Counted from the first letter of the stretch, positions 14,574-26,135 are shown. The stretch: DNA of 64,000 bases from Mesoplasma grammopterae ATCC 49580 (GCF_000701525.1 NZ_JNJC01000001.1:186001-250000); one strand, 5' to 3'. The notes: generated by a model from the letters alone, not told the origin. A program made the numbers and translations.

Positions 14574-15582
14574 TTCCTTCTCACTTTCTAGCAAAATTTA
14601 TTGTTTTAAGAATGTAATCATCATTATAAGTCCCAATTGTATTTACATGCTCTGAACCTTCGGGTGTTCAAATTTTGCTTATTTTTACTTTTTCAAACTT
14701 TATTTTTTTCTCATACATTATCTGACTCATCTCATATGGAATAAAAGTATCACCTTTTGAGTGAACAAAAAATATCGGATTACATTTTGCCTTCCTCATA
14801 TTTAATAATAAGTTATATTTTCCTTGATTAGTTTTTGTTTCTTTGCTAAATTTATGTGTAAAAAGAAATCCTATCTTTCATCATGGAATATGGTATAAAT
14901 TATTTTCAATGTAATATCTATACTGCAATTTTATATTACTAAAACCACAATCCGCAACAACCCAATTTATTTTTGATCTAAACTTGCTTTTTTGAACAAA
15001 TAAAATACTTGTTGATGCACCCATACTATTACCTATTAATCCAATTGAGTCCGCTTGTTCTTTATTTTTTAGGTGCTCAACAACAGTTTCCAACATTGAA
15101 ATAGAAGAATATCCTATGTCAGTTTTTTCACCATAACTTAAACCATGAGCAAACGCATCAAAAGTTAATATATTGTATCCTTGCTTTCAAAAATGATGAA
15201 CTAATCTTAAAGCTAAAAATTTATTTTCAGTTCAACCATGTAATCCAATTACTCATTTCTTTGAGTTTGCATTTTTTGCAACTAAACAGCTTATTTTTCC
15301 ATTACTATTGAATAAATCAAATTCTTCAATTGATTTATCGTCAAAAGTATCACTTAAATAATTTAAACTCTTATTTTTTAAATCATCATAATAAATATCA
15401 AGTGAATTTACTTTAATTCCTTCTTTAGTAAAACCATCTCTATAGTAGTTATAACAAAAGTTTTTATAATCAAAAAAATGAGAACTAGAATTTTTTTTAA
15501 TTGATTTTATTTGTAATAGTGTCATTAATACTGTTTTTAATGAATATTTATATTTATTTATTTTTTTCAAAGTAAACCTCAT
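14560..15582 (-). CDS. Alpha/beta-hydrolase family protein
   Basis: A 340-residue protein with TGA as Trp. The nucleophile elbow G-N-S-M-G puts the serine near residue 186. A catalytic Asp candidate is in HSKGDTFIP and a His candidate in GSEHVNTIGTY near the C terminus, so the full triad is visible. LHGWTEN near residues 115-121 gives the oxyanion-loop HG motif. The N terminus is basic and partly hydrophobic, which may tether it to the membrane. I chose the ATG at 15582 over a TTG further upstream because the extra residues have no convincing SD. Substrate unknown; it resembles mollicute 'esterase/lipase' proteins. Confidence 0.75.
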
Positions 15583-15611
15583 TTTTTTATATATTAAATT
15601 AATTATACATA

Positions 15612-15655
15612 TAAAAAAAATAATTCCCAAAAAAATTTTTATTTTGGAAATTATT
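15612..15655 (-). terminator. Terminator after the ElaA-like gene
   Basis: Minus strand AATAATTTCC and GGGAATTATT form a 10-bp arm pair with one wobble, followed by eight T. It lies a few bases beyond the acetyltransferase stop. Confidence 0.65.
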
Positions 15656-15658
15656 TAA

Positions 15659-16099
15659 TTATTTTTTAATGATCATATCAATGTGATCTATGCCGTCATC
15701 ATCATATACTTCAGAGTATTCTACAAAGCCAAAACTTTTATAGAAATTTAATAAATAGTATTGAGCACTAATTTTTATGTCTTTGTTTGGTCATTCATTA
15801 TTAATTCAATCAATAGCATTTTGCAAAAGTATTTTACCCACTTTAAGCCCTCTGAATTTAAATGGAGTTAGTACTCTACCAAAAGAAACTGTTCCATCTA
15901 ATTTTTCATATATTCTTAAGTAAGCCACAAGTTGATTATCATCATTTCTAATAATTAAATGTGTTGCTGTCAAATCTTGTTCATCAATTTCGCATGCAAT
16001 TCATTTTTGTTCGACAACAAAAACTTCACTTCTACTTTTAAATATTTCTCAAGTTTCATAACTAGTTAGTTCACTAAACTTCTTAAATTCTATTTTCAT
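15659..16099 (-). CDS. ElaA-like GNAT N-acetyltransferase
   Basis: A 146-residue GNAT protein. The segment WEIFKSRSEVFVVEQKWIACEIDEQDL matches the ElaA opening (LRxEVFVVEQ...EIDxxD). The acetyl-CoA loop is represented by GRVLTPFKFRGLKVGKILLQ at about residues 79-98, with RGLKVG for Q/RxxGxG. C-terminal NFYKSFGFVEYS is the usual GNAT 'FYxxxGF'. It probably transfers acetyl to a small amine or peptide N terminus; substrate unknown. The ATG has an AGGAGTATTTT leader. Confidence 0.75.
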
Positions 16100-16121
16100 A
16101 AAATACTCCTTTTTTATATAA

Positions 16122-16146
16122 TAAAAAAACAGCTAACGCCGTTTTA
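16122..16146 (-). terminator. Terminator after rplA
   Basis: Minus strand AAAACGGC, loop GTTA, GCTGTTTT with one G-T wobble, continuing into T residues. It abuts the rplA stop. Confidence 0.8.
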
Positions 16147-16830
16147 TTAGTTAATTTCTACTTTAATTCCAGGACCCATTGTTGTTGAAATTGTAATGTT
16201 AATGATGTAATCACCTTTAACAGTTTGAGGTTTAACTCTTTTCATTTCATTTAGGATTGTAGTAAAGTTTTCTTTTAATTGTTCTGCTGTAAATGAAGCT
16301 TTTCCAATAATTGTGTGGATGTTTCCTTCTTTATCTGCACGGAATTCAATTTTTCCTTTTTTAATTTCGTCAATTGCTTTAGCAACGTCCATTGTAACTG
16401 TTCCAGTTTTTGGATTAGGCATTAAGCCTTTTGGCCCTAAAACTTTCCCGATTGCTCCTAATTTTGCCATCATTTCTGGTGTAGCAACAATTACATCAAA
16501 TTCAAATCAGTTTTCTTTTTGAATTTTTGTAATTAATTCCTCTCCCCCAACAAAGTCAGCACCTGCATCTTGAGCTTCTTTAACTTTAGTATTTGTTAAA
16601 ACTAAAACTTTTTGAGTTTTACCTGTTCCAGCTGGCAATACTAATGCTCCACGGATTTGTTGATCTGCTTTTCTTGGATCGATGTTTAAGTTAAATGATA
16701 ATTCAACAGTTGAATCAAATTTAGTTGTTGAAGTTTCTTTTGCTAATTTAATTGCTTCGTCAAGTGCGTAAACTTTTTGTTTGTCTACTAAACCTTTAAC
16801 GCTTTTCATTCTTTTTGAAATTTTAGCCAT
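16147..16830 (-). CDS. rplA: 50S ribosomal protein L1
   Basis: A 227-residue L1 stalk protein that binds 23S rRNA and, in many bacteria, represses its own mRNA. It begins [20 protein letters not shown]. The conserved [20 protein letters not shown] block lies at about residues 123-142. It ends with [14 protein letters not shown] single TGA-encoded Trp falls mid-gene. The ATG overlaps the rplK stop by one base (TAATG), the usual L11-L1 coupling. Confidence 0.97.
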
Positions 16831-17258
16831 TAGTTAGTTTCCTCCATGCCTGTAATTTTGATTCCCATGTTTTTAGCTGTACCAGCAATAATTTTCATTG
16901 CTGCTTCAACATCGTTTGCATTTAAATCAACTAATTTGTACTCAGCAATTTCTCTAACTTTATCAGCTGAAATAGTTGCAACTGTTTGAGTTTTAGCATT
17001 GCTTGCTCCTCTTTCAATTCCTGCTGCTCTTTTTAATAAAATAGCTGCTGGTGTTGTTTTTAATATATAGTCAAATGATTTGTCATCATATGCTGTAATA
17101 ACTACAGGAACAACGTCTCCTGCACGATCTTTAGTAGCATCGTTAAATTGTTTTGTAAATTCAGGCATGTTAATACCTAAAGAAGCTAATTCTGCTCCTG
17201 GTTTTGCTTGCATCGCCATAAATTCTAATTTGGCAATACGTGTAATTCTTTTAGCCAC
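16830..17258 (-). CDS. rplK: 50S ribosomal protein L11
   Basis: A 142-residue protein of the GTPase-associated centre. [22 protein letters not shown] is the N-terminal domain and the C-terminal domain carries [17 protein letters not shown]. It appears to begin with GTG at 17258, preceded by AGGAGG with normal spacing; no ATG is better placed. It is first in the rplK-rplA pair, and the leader upstream contains a hairpin likely to be a regulatory site. Confidence 0.96.
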   Translation of the reverse strand: MAKRITRIAKLEFMAMQAKPGAELASLGINMPEFTKQFNDATKDRAGDVVPVVITAYDDKSFDYILKTTPAAILLKRAAGIERGASNAKTQTVATISADKVREIAEYKLVDLNANDVEAAMKIIAGTAKNMGIKITGMEETN

Positions 17259-17304
17259 GGGCTTATCCTCCTAATATTCTGTTAGTCGGCTGCTTTTACT
17301 CGCT

Positions 17305-17337
17305 GTGGTCCATGTGAAGTATTAGAACTTCTCCCAC
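17305..17337 (-). promoter_or_regulatory. Structured leader hairpin upstream of rplK
   Basis: Minus strand GTGGGAGAAGTTCTAATACTTC followed by ACATGGACCAC. GAAGT pairs with ACTTC and the outer GTGG with CCAC, leaving a bulged GGAG/ATGGA internal loop. Position and the GTGGGAG signature fit an L1-binding leader known ahead of L11-L1 operons. Assigned by eye. Confidence 0.5.
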
Positions 17338-17358
17338 AATAAAAATCAGTCATTTTTA

Positions 17359-17386
17359 ATTATACATTTTTATATTCTTAAATCAA
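17359..17386 (-). promoter_or_regulatory. Promoter of rplK-rplA
   Basis: Minus strand TTGATT (17381-17386), 16-base spacer, TATAAT (17359-17364) with TG one base upstream of the -10. It directly precedes the leader hairpin. Confidence 0.65.
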
Positions 17387-17403
17387 GTTTATATACGGTT
17401 TGG

Positions 17404-18318
17404 TTAATTAAAATTAACATTAAATAGTTCTTTATCATAGTTTCTTTTTAATTTTGAATAAACATTTTTAAGATAATCTTCGTGTTCTATAAGATCTTGT
17501 GAAATTTTTTTTAATTCATTTTTTAAATATTGAGTATCATTTGTTATATTAAAAAGATGTCAATTAAATAACGGATCTTTTGAATTTTTGATTTTAATTA
17601 TCATTTTTTGCAGCAATTCATCTCTAATTTTTTTATTGTAAGTACAAAACTCTAAAACTATATTATTATTTAAATTAGTCAACGTGTTTGTGTAGAATAG
17701 AGAATTATTTGTATCAATGAAATCAGTATTTTTAAGTAAGCTATTTTCATTTAAGATGTCACTTGGAAATGAATAAATGATTTGATTAAATTTGTTTACT
17801 TTTCATTTAAATGAGTTTTCTCCTATGTTTATAATAGATTTAAATTTTTTATCGTTAATTTGAACATCATTATTAAGTAAAATAAAATTATCAAAATTTT
17901 GAATTCTTAAATTATCTTTTGATATTTCAGGAGTATAAATTTTAATAAACTCAGGATCTACTTTTTTAACATCATTAATTTTCAAAGTATGTTTAAAATA
18001 ATGAGCAAAAAAAGTATTTAAAAAGCTTTCTTCAAAATGTTTAGAATTTATTATTTCATTAAAGAAAAATATTTTACTCATAAGTTCTATTTTATTTGAT
18101 TTTAAGTTTCAATAAACATCAACATCTAACATAAAATATTTTTTTTCAATGTCACTTTCTTCAATCTTATATTTTAGTGCTCTATTTCAGTTTGCTGAAG
18201 AATAACAGTTATTTAAAACAGAATCTGGAATGGATTCAAATTTTGTATTTCCTATATAGTAAACATCTTTTTTAAAGCCTATTTCAATTAATATACTTTT
18301 GCTAAATAAATAAAACAT
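17404..18318 (-). CDS. Hypothetical protein, 304 residues
   Basis: I do not recognise this protein. It begins MFYLFSKSILIEIGFKKDVY and is rich in Asn, Lys, Ile and Phe, with no clear membrane helix and no catalytic motif that I can name. It is whole only with TGA as Trp. The ATG at 18318 was preferred to an in-frame ATG at 18330 because GGAGG lies five bases before the former. It follows the small membrane-protein terminator and sits between that gene and rplK, so it is probably transcribed alone. Confidence 0.6.
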
Positions 18319-18349
18319 TGAATCCTCCATTTTTACTTTGTAATTTTAA

Positions 18350-18377
18350 CAAAAAAAAGATTTGCTAAGCAAATCTC
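18350..18377 (-). terminator. Terminator after the small membrane protein
   Basis: Minus strand GATTTGCT/AGCAAATC, near-zero loop, followed by eight T. Confidence 0.8.
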
Positions 18378-18391
18378 TTAAATAAATAAAA

Positions 18392-18676
18392 TTATTTTTT
18401 TAATAATCAGTTTGTGATTTGTAATGCTAATGGTTGTTTACCCATTAAACATCAAACAATAATAAAGATTATACCTACCATTGATAAACATAGTAATACG
18501 TAGATTAAACCATAAATTAAAGCAGCTCCTCTGCCTTCGGCTTGAGGTGTTTTGAAAATCATTTGTCCAACTAATGGTAAGTTTAAAATTCATAATACTA
18601 AAGGTAAGATTCCTAAAGTAAATCCGTTTAAAAATCCATTAATAATTGTTGATAATGCTCTTTTTATAATGTTCAT
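18392..18676 (-). CDS. Small membrane protein, 94 residues
   Basis: The protein begins MNIIKRALSTIINGFLNGF and has two hydrophobic stretches (GFTLGILPLVLWILNLPLVG and a longer AALIYGLIYVLLCLSMVGII). It ends with a Trp-Leu-Leu-Lys-Lys tail. The SD AAAGGAATAAG precedes the ATG. It lies about 80 bases after alaS with no terminator between, so it may share the alaS transcript. Family unknown. Confidence 0.6.
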
Positions 18677-18754
18677 TTTACTTATTCCTTTCTGTATTTC
18701 TCTTAAAATTATACAACAATAGTGGGAAAAAACAAAATTAATGTATTTTAGATA

Positions 18755-21433
18755 TTAAAATTTTCCTTGCGCTAAACTTGAGTTTCCTCCTCCTTTTGGA
18801 GAAATTGGCAAGTTTTTAAATATTTCTATAGCTGAATATTCACTTTGAATTTTTTCACTAACTCCAACAACCACAAAGTTTCCTTCTTCAGTTTCAGAAG
18901 TTAATATTATAATTAATTTTTCAAATTTATTTTTGTACTCATCTACAAGATTTTTCATATCTTTAATATTTAAACCATTCACTTGTTGTTCAATTGTTCC
19001 TACACCTTTGTCATTAGTTATAGGTTCAAAAACTTTAAATTGTTCTAATTTTTTAGAAGTTAATAAATCTTCAATTTTTCTTTCATATATTTTTAAAGCA
19101 GCTGATAACTTTTCTAATATGAATTTTAATTCTTGAATTGATTTTTTTGATATTGTTTTAGTAAGTGACTCTTTAACAATATTTTCAATATTTTGGTCAG
19201 CCTGAATTAATTTAGAATTTTCGTATTTAGAATTTTGTTCTTGAATCAATTTTAAAAGTTTATTAAATTCTGTATTTAAATATTCATTAATTGCTTTTTT
19301 TGATGTTAAACACTTAACCCTGTAAACTCCACTACCTTTTGATTCTAAACCTGTTATCATAAAGTCTTCTATGTCAATTGTATTATCAACATGAGTACCA
19401 CCACATAATTCACTTGAGAAATCTCCAAATTTTACAACTCTAACAATGTCATCATATTTTTCAGTAAAGAATGCTAATGCACCATATTTGCTTACTGCGT
19501 CCTTCATTGAGCAGAAATAAACTTCTCTGTTTATTTTTTCATTAATTTTATTTAAAACTAATTTTTCAGATGCAATTAATTCTTCTGCTTTTATTGAGTC
19601 ATTATATGTGAAGTCCATACGTAATCCATGTTCATCATTATATGAACCTGATTGCATAACAGTTTCTCCCAATACAATCCTTAATGCAGAGTGAATTAAA
19701 TGAGTACCCGAGTGATTTTTCATTGTTAATGTTCTTTTTGTTTCATCTACAAATGCATCGATTTGATCTCCAATTTTGATTGAACCATCTAATAAAATTT
19801 TATGAATATGTTGATGGTTTGGTCCTTGTTGTGTGTCAATTACTTCGCATCTTGCTTCTTTATTTACTAAATAACCTTTATCAGCAGCTTGGCCACCTTT
19901 TTCAGCATAAAAAGGAGTTTTATCTAAGATAACATAAACTTCTTTATCTGTAGCTTCAGTAAGAATTTCATCATCTGTAAATATATATACAATTTTTGCA
20001 TTTTTATGGCTTGTTTCTTCTCAACCAGTAAACTCTGAATCAACATTTATTTCTGTAAAGATTTCATTTTGTTTATCTCAAGCTTTTAAATCTTTTCTCG
20101 CATTACGAGCTTGTTCTTTTGCTTGTTCTAATAAACTATTAAATTCTTCAATTTCTACCTTAACTTTTCTGTCTTCAGCGATTTCAATTGTTTGCTCTAT
20201 TGGATAACCGTATGATTCAAATAAAAGTAATGCATTTTTACCTGTTACTTTTTTGTCGTTTTCAATCATTTTATTTAATGCTTCATAACCTTTTGATAAA
20301 GTTTTTAAGAATTTCTCTTCTTCAATTAAAATTGTTGTTTCAATTAAATTTTGTTTTTCTAATAAATATGGGTAAAAATCTTTCATGACATCAATAACAT
20401 TTATTACTAATGTGCTTAAGAATGGACCATTAATACCTAATTCCATACCTTTCATTAAAGCACGGCGAATTAAACGGCGAATTATATATCCTCTATCTTT
20501 GTTACCCGGAAAAACACCATCAGCAATAGCAAAACTTGTTGCTCTTATATGATCAGCAATAACTTTGAAAGCTGTATTAATTTTAGTTTGCTCTGCTTTT
20601 TCATCAAAATAATTTTCAATTGAGTATTTGAAATTAGCATCACAAATATTTTCAATTTGTTTAATTATTGGTCAGAAAATATCTGTTTCAAAGTTTGTTG
20701 GAGTATCTTGAAAAATAGAGGCTATTCTTTCTAGGCCAGCACCAGTATCTATATTTTTTCTCGGTAGCTCTGAATAGTTATTAAAACCATCATTATTAAA
20801 TTGAGAGAAAACAATATTTCAAATTTCAATGTATCTATCGTTTTCAATATCTTCAGCTAATAATCTTGGACCAATATTTTCTTTATCTCATTTTTGCCCA
20901 CGATCAAAGAAAATTTCAGTATTTGGGCCACAAGGTCCTTGACCTACGTCTCAAAAGTTTGTATCTCTTGTTAATTTAAAAATATGGTCTTGTTTAATTC
21001 CAATATCATTAATTCAATATTCATATGCCTCAATATCTTCGTTAAATACAGTTATATATAATTTTTCTACAGGAATAGCAAATCATTTATCACTTGTTAA
21101 TAATTCTCATGCAAATGATATTGCTTCTTTTTTAAAATAATCTCCAATTGAAAAATTACCTAACATTTCAAACATTGTATGGTGTCTAGCTGTAACACCT
21201 ACGTTTTCAATATCATTAGTTCTAATTGCCTTTTGTGAGTTAGTTAGCCTAGGTGAAGGCGGTGTTTTTCTTCCATCAAAATAAGGTTTTAGTGTCGCTA
21301 CACCAGAGTTAATTCATAGTAATGAAGGGTCTTCTACAGGTATTAAACTAACTGGTTCTAAAAAATGGTGTTTTTTTTCTTTAAAAAAATCTAATCACAT
21401 TTTTCTAATTTCATTTGTTGTTAATTTTTTCAT
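18755..21433 (-). CDS. alaS: Alanyl-tRNA synthetase
   Basis: An 892-residue class II synthetase that charges tRNA-Ala. The N terminus [20 protein letters not shown] is typical, and motif [22 protein letters not shown] follows at about 85-106. The editing-domain zinc ligands appear as HSGTHLIH (HxxxH) near 573 and CGGTHVDNT near 675. The C terminus has the expected GGG-rich [15 protein letters not shown]. Length and all domains match bacterial AlaRS. AAAGGA precedes the ATG and a TATAAT lies at 21457-21462. Confidence 0.97.
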
Positions 21434-21456
21434 TAAATATCAGTCCTTTAAAATTA

Positions 21457-21462
21457 ATTATA
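21457..21462 (-). promoter_or_regulatory. Probable -10 box of alaS
   Basis: Perfect TATAAT on the minus strand, 24 bases before the alaS ATG. The -35 (TTCTCT at 17-base spacing) is poor. The 119-base intergenic region is too short for a T-box plus promoter. Confidence 0.45.
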
Positions 21463-21552
21463 ACCTTTAACAAAATCAAAGAGAAAATATTTTTATCTAA
21501 ATTTTGATAAAATATATTTATATCTACTTATTCTGGAAAGGAAAGTAAACTT

Positions 21553-22404
21553 ATGCAATTAAAAGACAAAAATAAAAAGAGATTAATACTAATTGATTTA
21601 GATGGGACAACATTAAAAAATGATCATATATCAATTAATCCAATTACTAAAAATGCATTACAAAATGCAATAAAAAACGGGCATACAGTTTGCATTTGCA
21701 CTGGTAGAAGTTTAAAAGATACATTACATATCTACAATGAATTAGAATTAGACAGTTTATTAGTAACACTAGATGGAGGTCATATATCTGATCCTGTTCA
21801 CAGAAATTTTAAAAGAATAGTTTTACCAATAAGTGAAGAAGTTACAAAAGGCATATTAAGACATCCAATTTTAAAAGGCAAGATCGAAAATATTATTGTT
21901 GAGTATTATCATACAAATATGATACAAAATCCAGCTGATAACTTTTTCGTTGTTGATTCAAATGCAGAACAACCTGTTCAAGGAAATATTTTAAAAGATT
22001 GAAATGGTCCATGTAGTAATATCATTATTAAATTAAATACTAATTTAAATTTCTTTAATGTTGTTGACACTTTAAATGATGAATTTGGAGATGCAGTTAA
22101 AGTAAAATCAAATCTAATTTATGGTATTGAAAATATTGGAGAAAAGCCTATTTTAATAATTACAAATAAATTTGTTAATAAAGGATTTGCTGCTGAAATG
22201 GTTGCACAATACTATAATAAAAATATTAATGACGTCATTGCTTTTGGAGATCAAATGAATGATTTTGAAATGATAAAAACAGTTGGTCATGGAATTGCAT
22301 TAACTAGTGGTAATCCAAAACTAAAAGAAATTGCATGAGGTATAACTGATTTGTCAAATGAAGATGGCGGTCTTGGTGATACATTAAGCAAGCTTTTAAA
22401 ATAG
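21553..22404 (+). CDS. Cof-type HAD-superfamily phosphatase
   Basis: A 283-residue HAD hydrolase with TGA as Trp. Motif I is LIDLDGTTL at about residues 14-22. ICTGRSLKD matches the Cof motif II Thr-Gly-Arg. Motif IV is FGDQMNDFEMI near residue 235, with the Cof-type GD(x)xND. The family dephosphorylates sugar phosphates, FMN or related metabolites; substrate not readable. It is transcribed alone on plus, divergent from alaS. AAGGAAAGTAAACTT precedes the ATG. Confidence 0.87.
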
Positions 22405-22411
22405 TTTTAAA

Positions 22412-22437
22412 TAAAAAATGGATTACTCCATTTTTTA
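22412..22437. terminator. Bidirectional terminator
   Basis: AAAATGGA/TCCATTTT stem with A-run before and T-run after. It ends both the HAD gene (plus) and the first MFS gene (minus). Confidence 0.7.
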
Positions 22438-23865
22438 ATATTTGTTTAATTTTTTTCGTTTTTTGTCCTTTTTAATCATATACATAAGCACTAATCCAGA
22501 TATGATTCCTAATATACCTCCCGCTACAATTAATATCATTGAATATTGATAAGCTAATTGATAATTATAAATACCGTTTACGCCAGTTTCGATTTTGTAT
22601 TTCTCTAAAAATAATGAATTTAATTGTCAAAATCAAGCGTCAGGAGAGAAGGCAATTACTGAAACTAAACCTACTGCTGTAGCATACTGTTTGTGATCAA
22701 TACCTATTTCATATATTGTTGCTCATCTATTTGTAACAAGCCCTCAACAAATAGCTCCCATACATAAGAAAAATGAATAGACAACTACTTGAATAAGTAT
22801 TTTTATTGTAGTTGATTGATTTACAAATCCGCCAACTTTAAACCCTGGTAAAAAAATTATAAGCAACATTAAAAGTGAACAAATTATACATCCTACAACT
22901 AAAAACTTTATGTACTTACCAGATTTATCTGCTATTTTTCCAGCCGGAGCTGAGAAAAATAATCTAAATAGATAAGTTCTTAAAAGTCCTCCAACAAAGG
23001 TTACACTTGCACTAATAAGCAAGGCAGTATTCATAAAAGGAATTAATACACTTAAACCTTGTTGATACATATAAACACCCATAACTAATAATGCTAATAA
23101 ATAAACTTTATAGTTTTTTAAAACTTTACCTACTTCTTTAATATTGAAATCTTTACTTATAGCTTCTCCTTTTTTCTCTTTAACAAAGAATATCAAAAGT
23201 AAGACATCTATTAATATTAATAAACAAAACAAATAGCACATTAATGAAAATGCTAATGTCGAAGTACTATTTTTATTGACAAAAATAGGAGTTAATACTA
23301 TAAAAATAATAAAACCTACTGCTACAAATATTGTTCCAATAAGTCCATTCAAGCTTCCATGAATACCATTAAGAATTCCATTTTCTTCTGGTTTTCCTTG
23401 TTGTGATAATAATTTTCACAAAGGTGCCCAAAATATTATTTTGGCAAAAGCTCAAATAACATAAATTATTAAAACCTGTGTATATCTACTAGATTGGCCT
23501 ATCGGATTCAAAACTGCAACATTATTTTCAATATCAAAAATAATTCCTCCTCCAGCAGTTAAACCAACACTACCATATCAAACACCTGATATGCCAAATG
23601 CTGCTAGTCCAGTGATAGTAAGTCATTTTAAACTTATTTTATCAGCTATTACACTACCAAAAAAATAAATAAATAATGACACATATCCATAAACTGCTGA
23701 AGCTTGTGCTAGTTGAGATGGGGAAATGCCCAAATTTAAAGAAATAATTTCAGTATTAATAACATTTTTTAAGTATGAAGGGAATATAAAAACTAAAACA
23801 TCTGCAGTTGCTAAAATTGCTATTATTCAAAACTTTTTAGTTTGTCAAAACTTGTTTTCCTTCAT
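22435..23865 (-). CDS. MFS transporter, copy 1
   Basis: A 476-residue polytopic protein with about 12 hydrophobic segments. It begins MKENKFWQTKKFWIIAILATADV. The loop EENGILNGIHGSLNGLIGT at about 160-178 and PAGKIADKSGKYIKFLV near 300 (MFS loop motif after helix 8) are shared with the next gene. Substrate unknown; some MFS sugar-phosphate antiporters are similarly organised. It overlaps the end of the neighbouring paralogue by 29 bases, which suggests a tandem duplication in one operon. A basic KKDKKRKKLNKY tail closes it. Confidence 0.8.
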
Positions 23866-25198
23866 TTCTTTGTTTTTCTTTCTTTGTTGCATAAATTAAT
23901 ATTGCTCCCGCTATCATAGCTAATAGACCAAAACATAATATAATCATTATGCTTATTTGATTTGCTAATTTATTATCTACATGGCCTGCTTCTGTTCCTA
24001 AATTTTTTAATAAAATTGAATCTATTTGTCAGAATCAAGCATCTGCTGAGAAAGCAATTAAAGAAATAAATCCTACAGCCATACCATAATCTTTTTGACT
24101 TATATTAATAACATAAATTGTTGCTCATCTATTTGTTACAAGTGCTCAACAAGTTATACCCAATCCTAAATACATTGTTACTACTGAAATTTGAACCAAA
24201 GTTTTTGATCCTTTTGACATATTAGTAAAACTACTTTCAGTAAATCCAGGTACAATAACTGCAATTAAACATAGTACAGACGCAACCGCTAAACCAATAA
24301 TTATAAACAAAATGTATTTTTGACTTTTATCTGCCATTTTTCCAAAATATGTTGAAAAGAAAAATCTAAATAAATATGTTCTCAAAATTCCAAAAACAAC
24401 AACTAATGACGCAGTTATTAATAGTACATCTTGCATATAAGTTACGAAAATTGATAACCCACTTTGATATAGATAAACACCCAAAATTAATATTGAAACT
24501 AGCCAAATTTTTCAATTACCTAAAATGTTTTTAAAACTTTTAAGTGAAAAGTCACTTTCTCCATCTTTCTTTGTTGTTTTATCTTCTGGTACAAAAAAGA
24601 ATATTAAAAAACAATTGATAATTATAAAACCAGTAAATATAAATACTAAGGCTGGAAATGCTCAATCACCTAACGAAGATTTTCAAACTGTTCCAAAAAG
24701 GAAAAATACTAAATAAGCAATAGCTATAATAATTGTTCCAATAAGTCCATTCAAGCTTCCATGAATACCATTTAGTTTTCCATTTTCTTCTGGTTTTCCT
24801 TGTTCAGATAGTAATTTTCAAAGTGCAGCTCAAAATATAAAGCATGTGATAAAACTTCACAATGCAAATATTAAATAAACTTGTATTACTTTAGCAGTTG
24901 CAATAAAAGGAATAAATCCATATCACAAACCTACAACACCAATTGATGCTAAACCAACTAATGTTAATTTTTTTAAACTTATTTTATCTGCAAATCAACC
25001 ACCAATAAAATAACTAGGCAATGATACATAGCCATAAATTGAATTTGCTTGTGAAAATTGTGAAGGTAGAATTCCTAATGATTCAGAAATAACTACTGAT
25101 GATATAACATTTTTTAAATAAAAGGGTACAGCCATTACTAATACATCAGCCATTGCCAAAATTGCAATTATGGTGAATGTCTTTTTACTAATACCCAT
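23837..25198 (-). CDS. MFS transporter, copy 2
   Basis: A 453-residue paralogue of the next gene, sharing ENGKLNGIHGSLNGLIGT, GVYLYQSGLSIF versus GVYMYQQGLSVL, and the NRWATIY segment. It has about 12 hydrophobic helices. The ATG at 25198 is the first Met, but no SD lies close to it. GAAGGGA sits about 25 bases upstream, and an in-frame ATC or ATT there would give an N terminus closer in length to the paralogue, so the true start is uncertain. Substrate unknown. Confidence 0.8.
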
Positions 25199-25244
25199 TA
25201 TTGTATTTTTCTTCGTAAAGATAAAAATCCCTTCTTTCTAATAT

Positions 25245-25958
25245 TTATTTAAAATCTATCTTTAAATCTTTTTTATCACTAATAAATGAATTTAATTTTT
25301 TCTTGTATTTTAAATAAATTATTTCAGCGTCTTTATCATTTTTAAAAGTTCATACATTTATAGGCAAATTAATTTTCTCTACAATTTTAGGTGAATCAGT
25401 TGATTTTAGATTTCCAACATATGGGTGCAAATAATCAAATTTTTTTATTAAATTAAAATCAACTTTTTTAACATATTCAGTTAAATATCCTTTTTTAAAC
25501 TTAGTTGAATCTAAATTTGATATAAATTTTAGTGCCTCATATCCAAAAGATGAAACAACAATTTCAGCTTTTGTTTTTTTTCTTAATAACTCCAAAGCAT
25601 TTTTAATAATTTCAAATTCTTCTTTAGTATTTCTATCTGGTTTAATTTCAACATTTATAAATTCATATTTATTTGAAATTTTTTGAATAAAATCTTCTAT
25701 AAATAAAGGGGGTATATTTTCTGGATGTTCTTTAAAAAATTTAATACTTTTAATTTCATTAAATGTTTGGCTTTTAATTGTTTTATCAACTTTACCAATT
25801 CTTTTTAAATTATGATCGTGAAATATTATTATTTTTTTATCTTTCGTCAAGCGAATGTCAAATTCTACCCCTTTGCAGGTTTTTAATGCATCAGTGAAAT
25901 CAATCATTCTATTTTCTCTTCCTGGTGCTCTAAAACCTCTATGTGCTACTAAAAACAT
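25245..25958 (-). CDS. glpQ: Glycerophosphodiester phosphodiesterase
   Basis: A 237-residue GDPD-family TIM barrel. Key motifs are VAHRGFRAPGREN at residues 4-16 (catalytic His-Arg and metal Glu), EFDIRLTKDK and FHDHNLKRIGK (second catalytic His), and NVEIKPD. It releases glycerol-3-phosphate from deacylated phospholipids. No signal peptide is visible, so it is probably cytoplasmic. The ATG at 25958 is preferred over an upstream start because AAAGGAAACA precedes it. It is divergent from glpF-glpO-glpK, which would use its product. Confidence 0.88.
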
Positions 25959-26029
25959 AAATTGTTTCCTTTCCAACAAATTATTTTTTATCTCTCTTTA
26001 ATATATTAAAACACAAAAAAATTCCAAAA

Positions 26030-26074
26030 AGTAATTTTTTCCAATTTTTTATAGATTACTTGGAAAAAATAATT
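26030..26074. promoter_or_regulatory. Inverted repeat, probable operator of glpF
   Basis: TTTTTTCCAA (26035-26044) and TTGGAAAAAA (26060-26069) are perfect 10-base arms 15 bases apart. Each arm extends into a TGGAAAAAAT-like half resembling the elements near the PTS and TIM-barrel genes. It lies between the divergent phosphodiesterase and glpF genes. Confidence 0.5.
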
Positions 26075-26135
26075 TAATTTGTTATTATGAGTTTGTATCT
26101 ATTATGGTACATAGAAAAGAAGAGATGACTTAATT

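Noticed and set aside
21434-21552. T-box riboswitch upstream of alaS
   Set aside because: The space is too short and no AGGGTGGNACCGCG-like T-box sequence or terminator pair is present.
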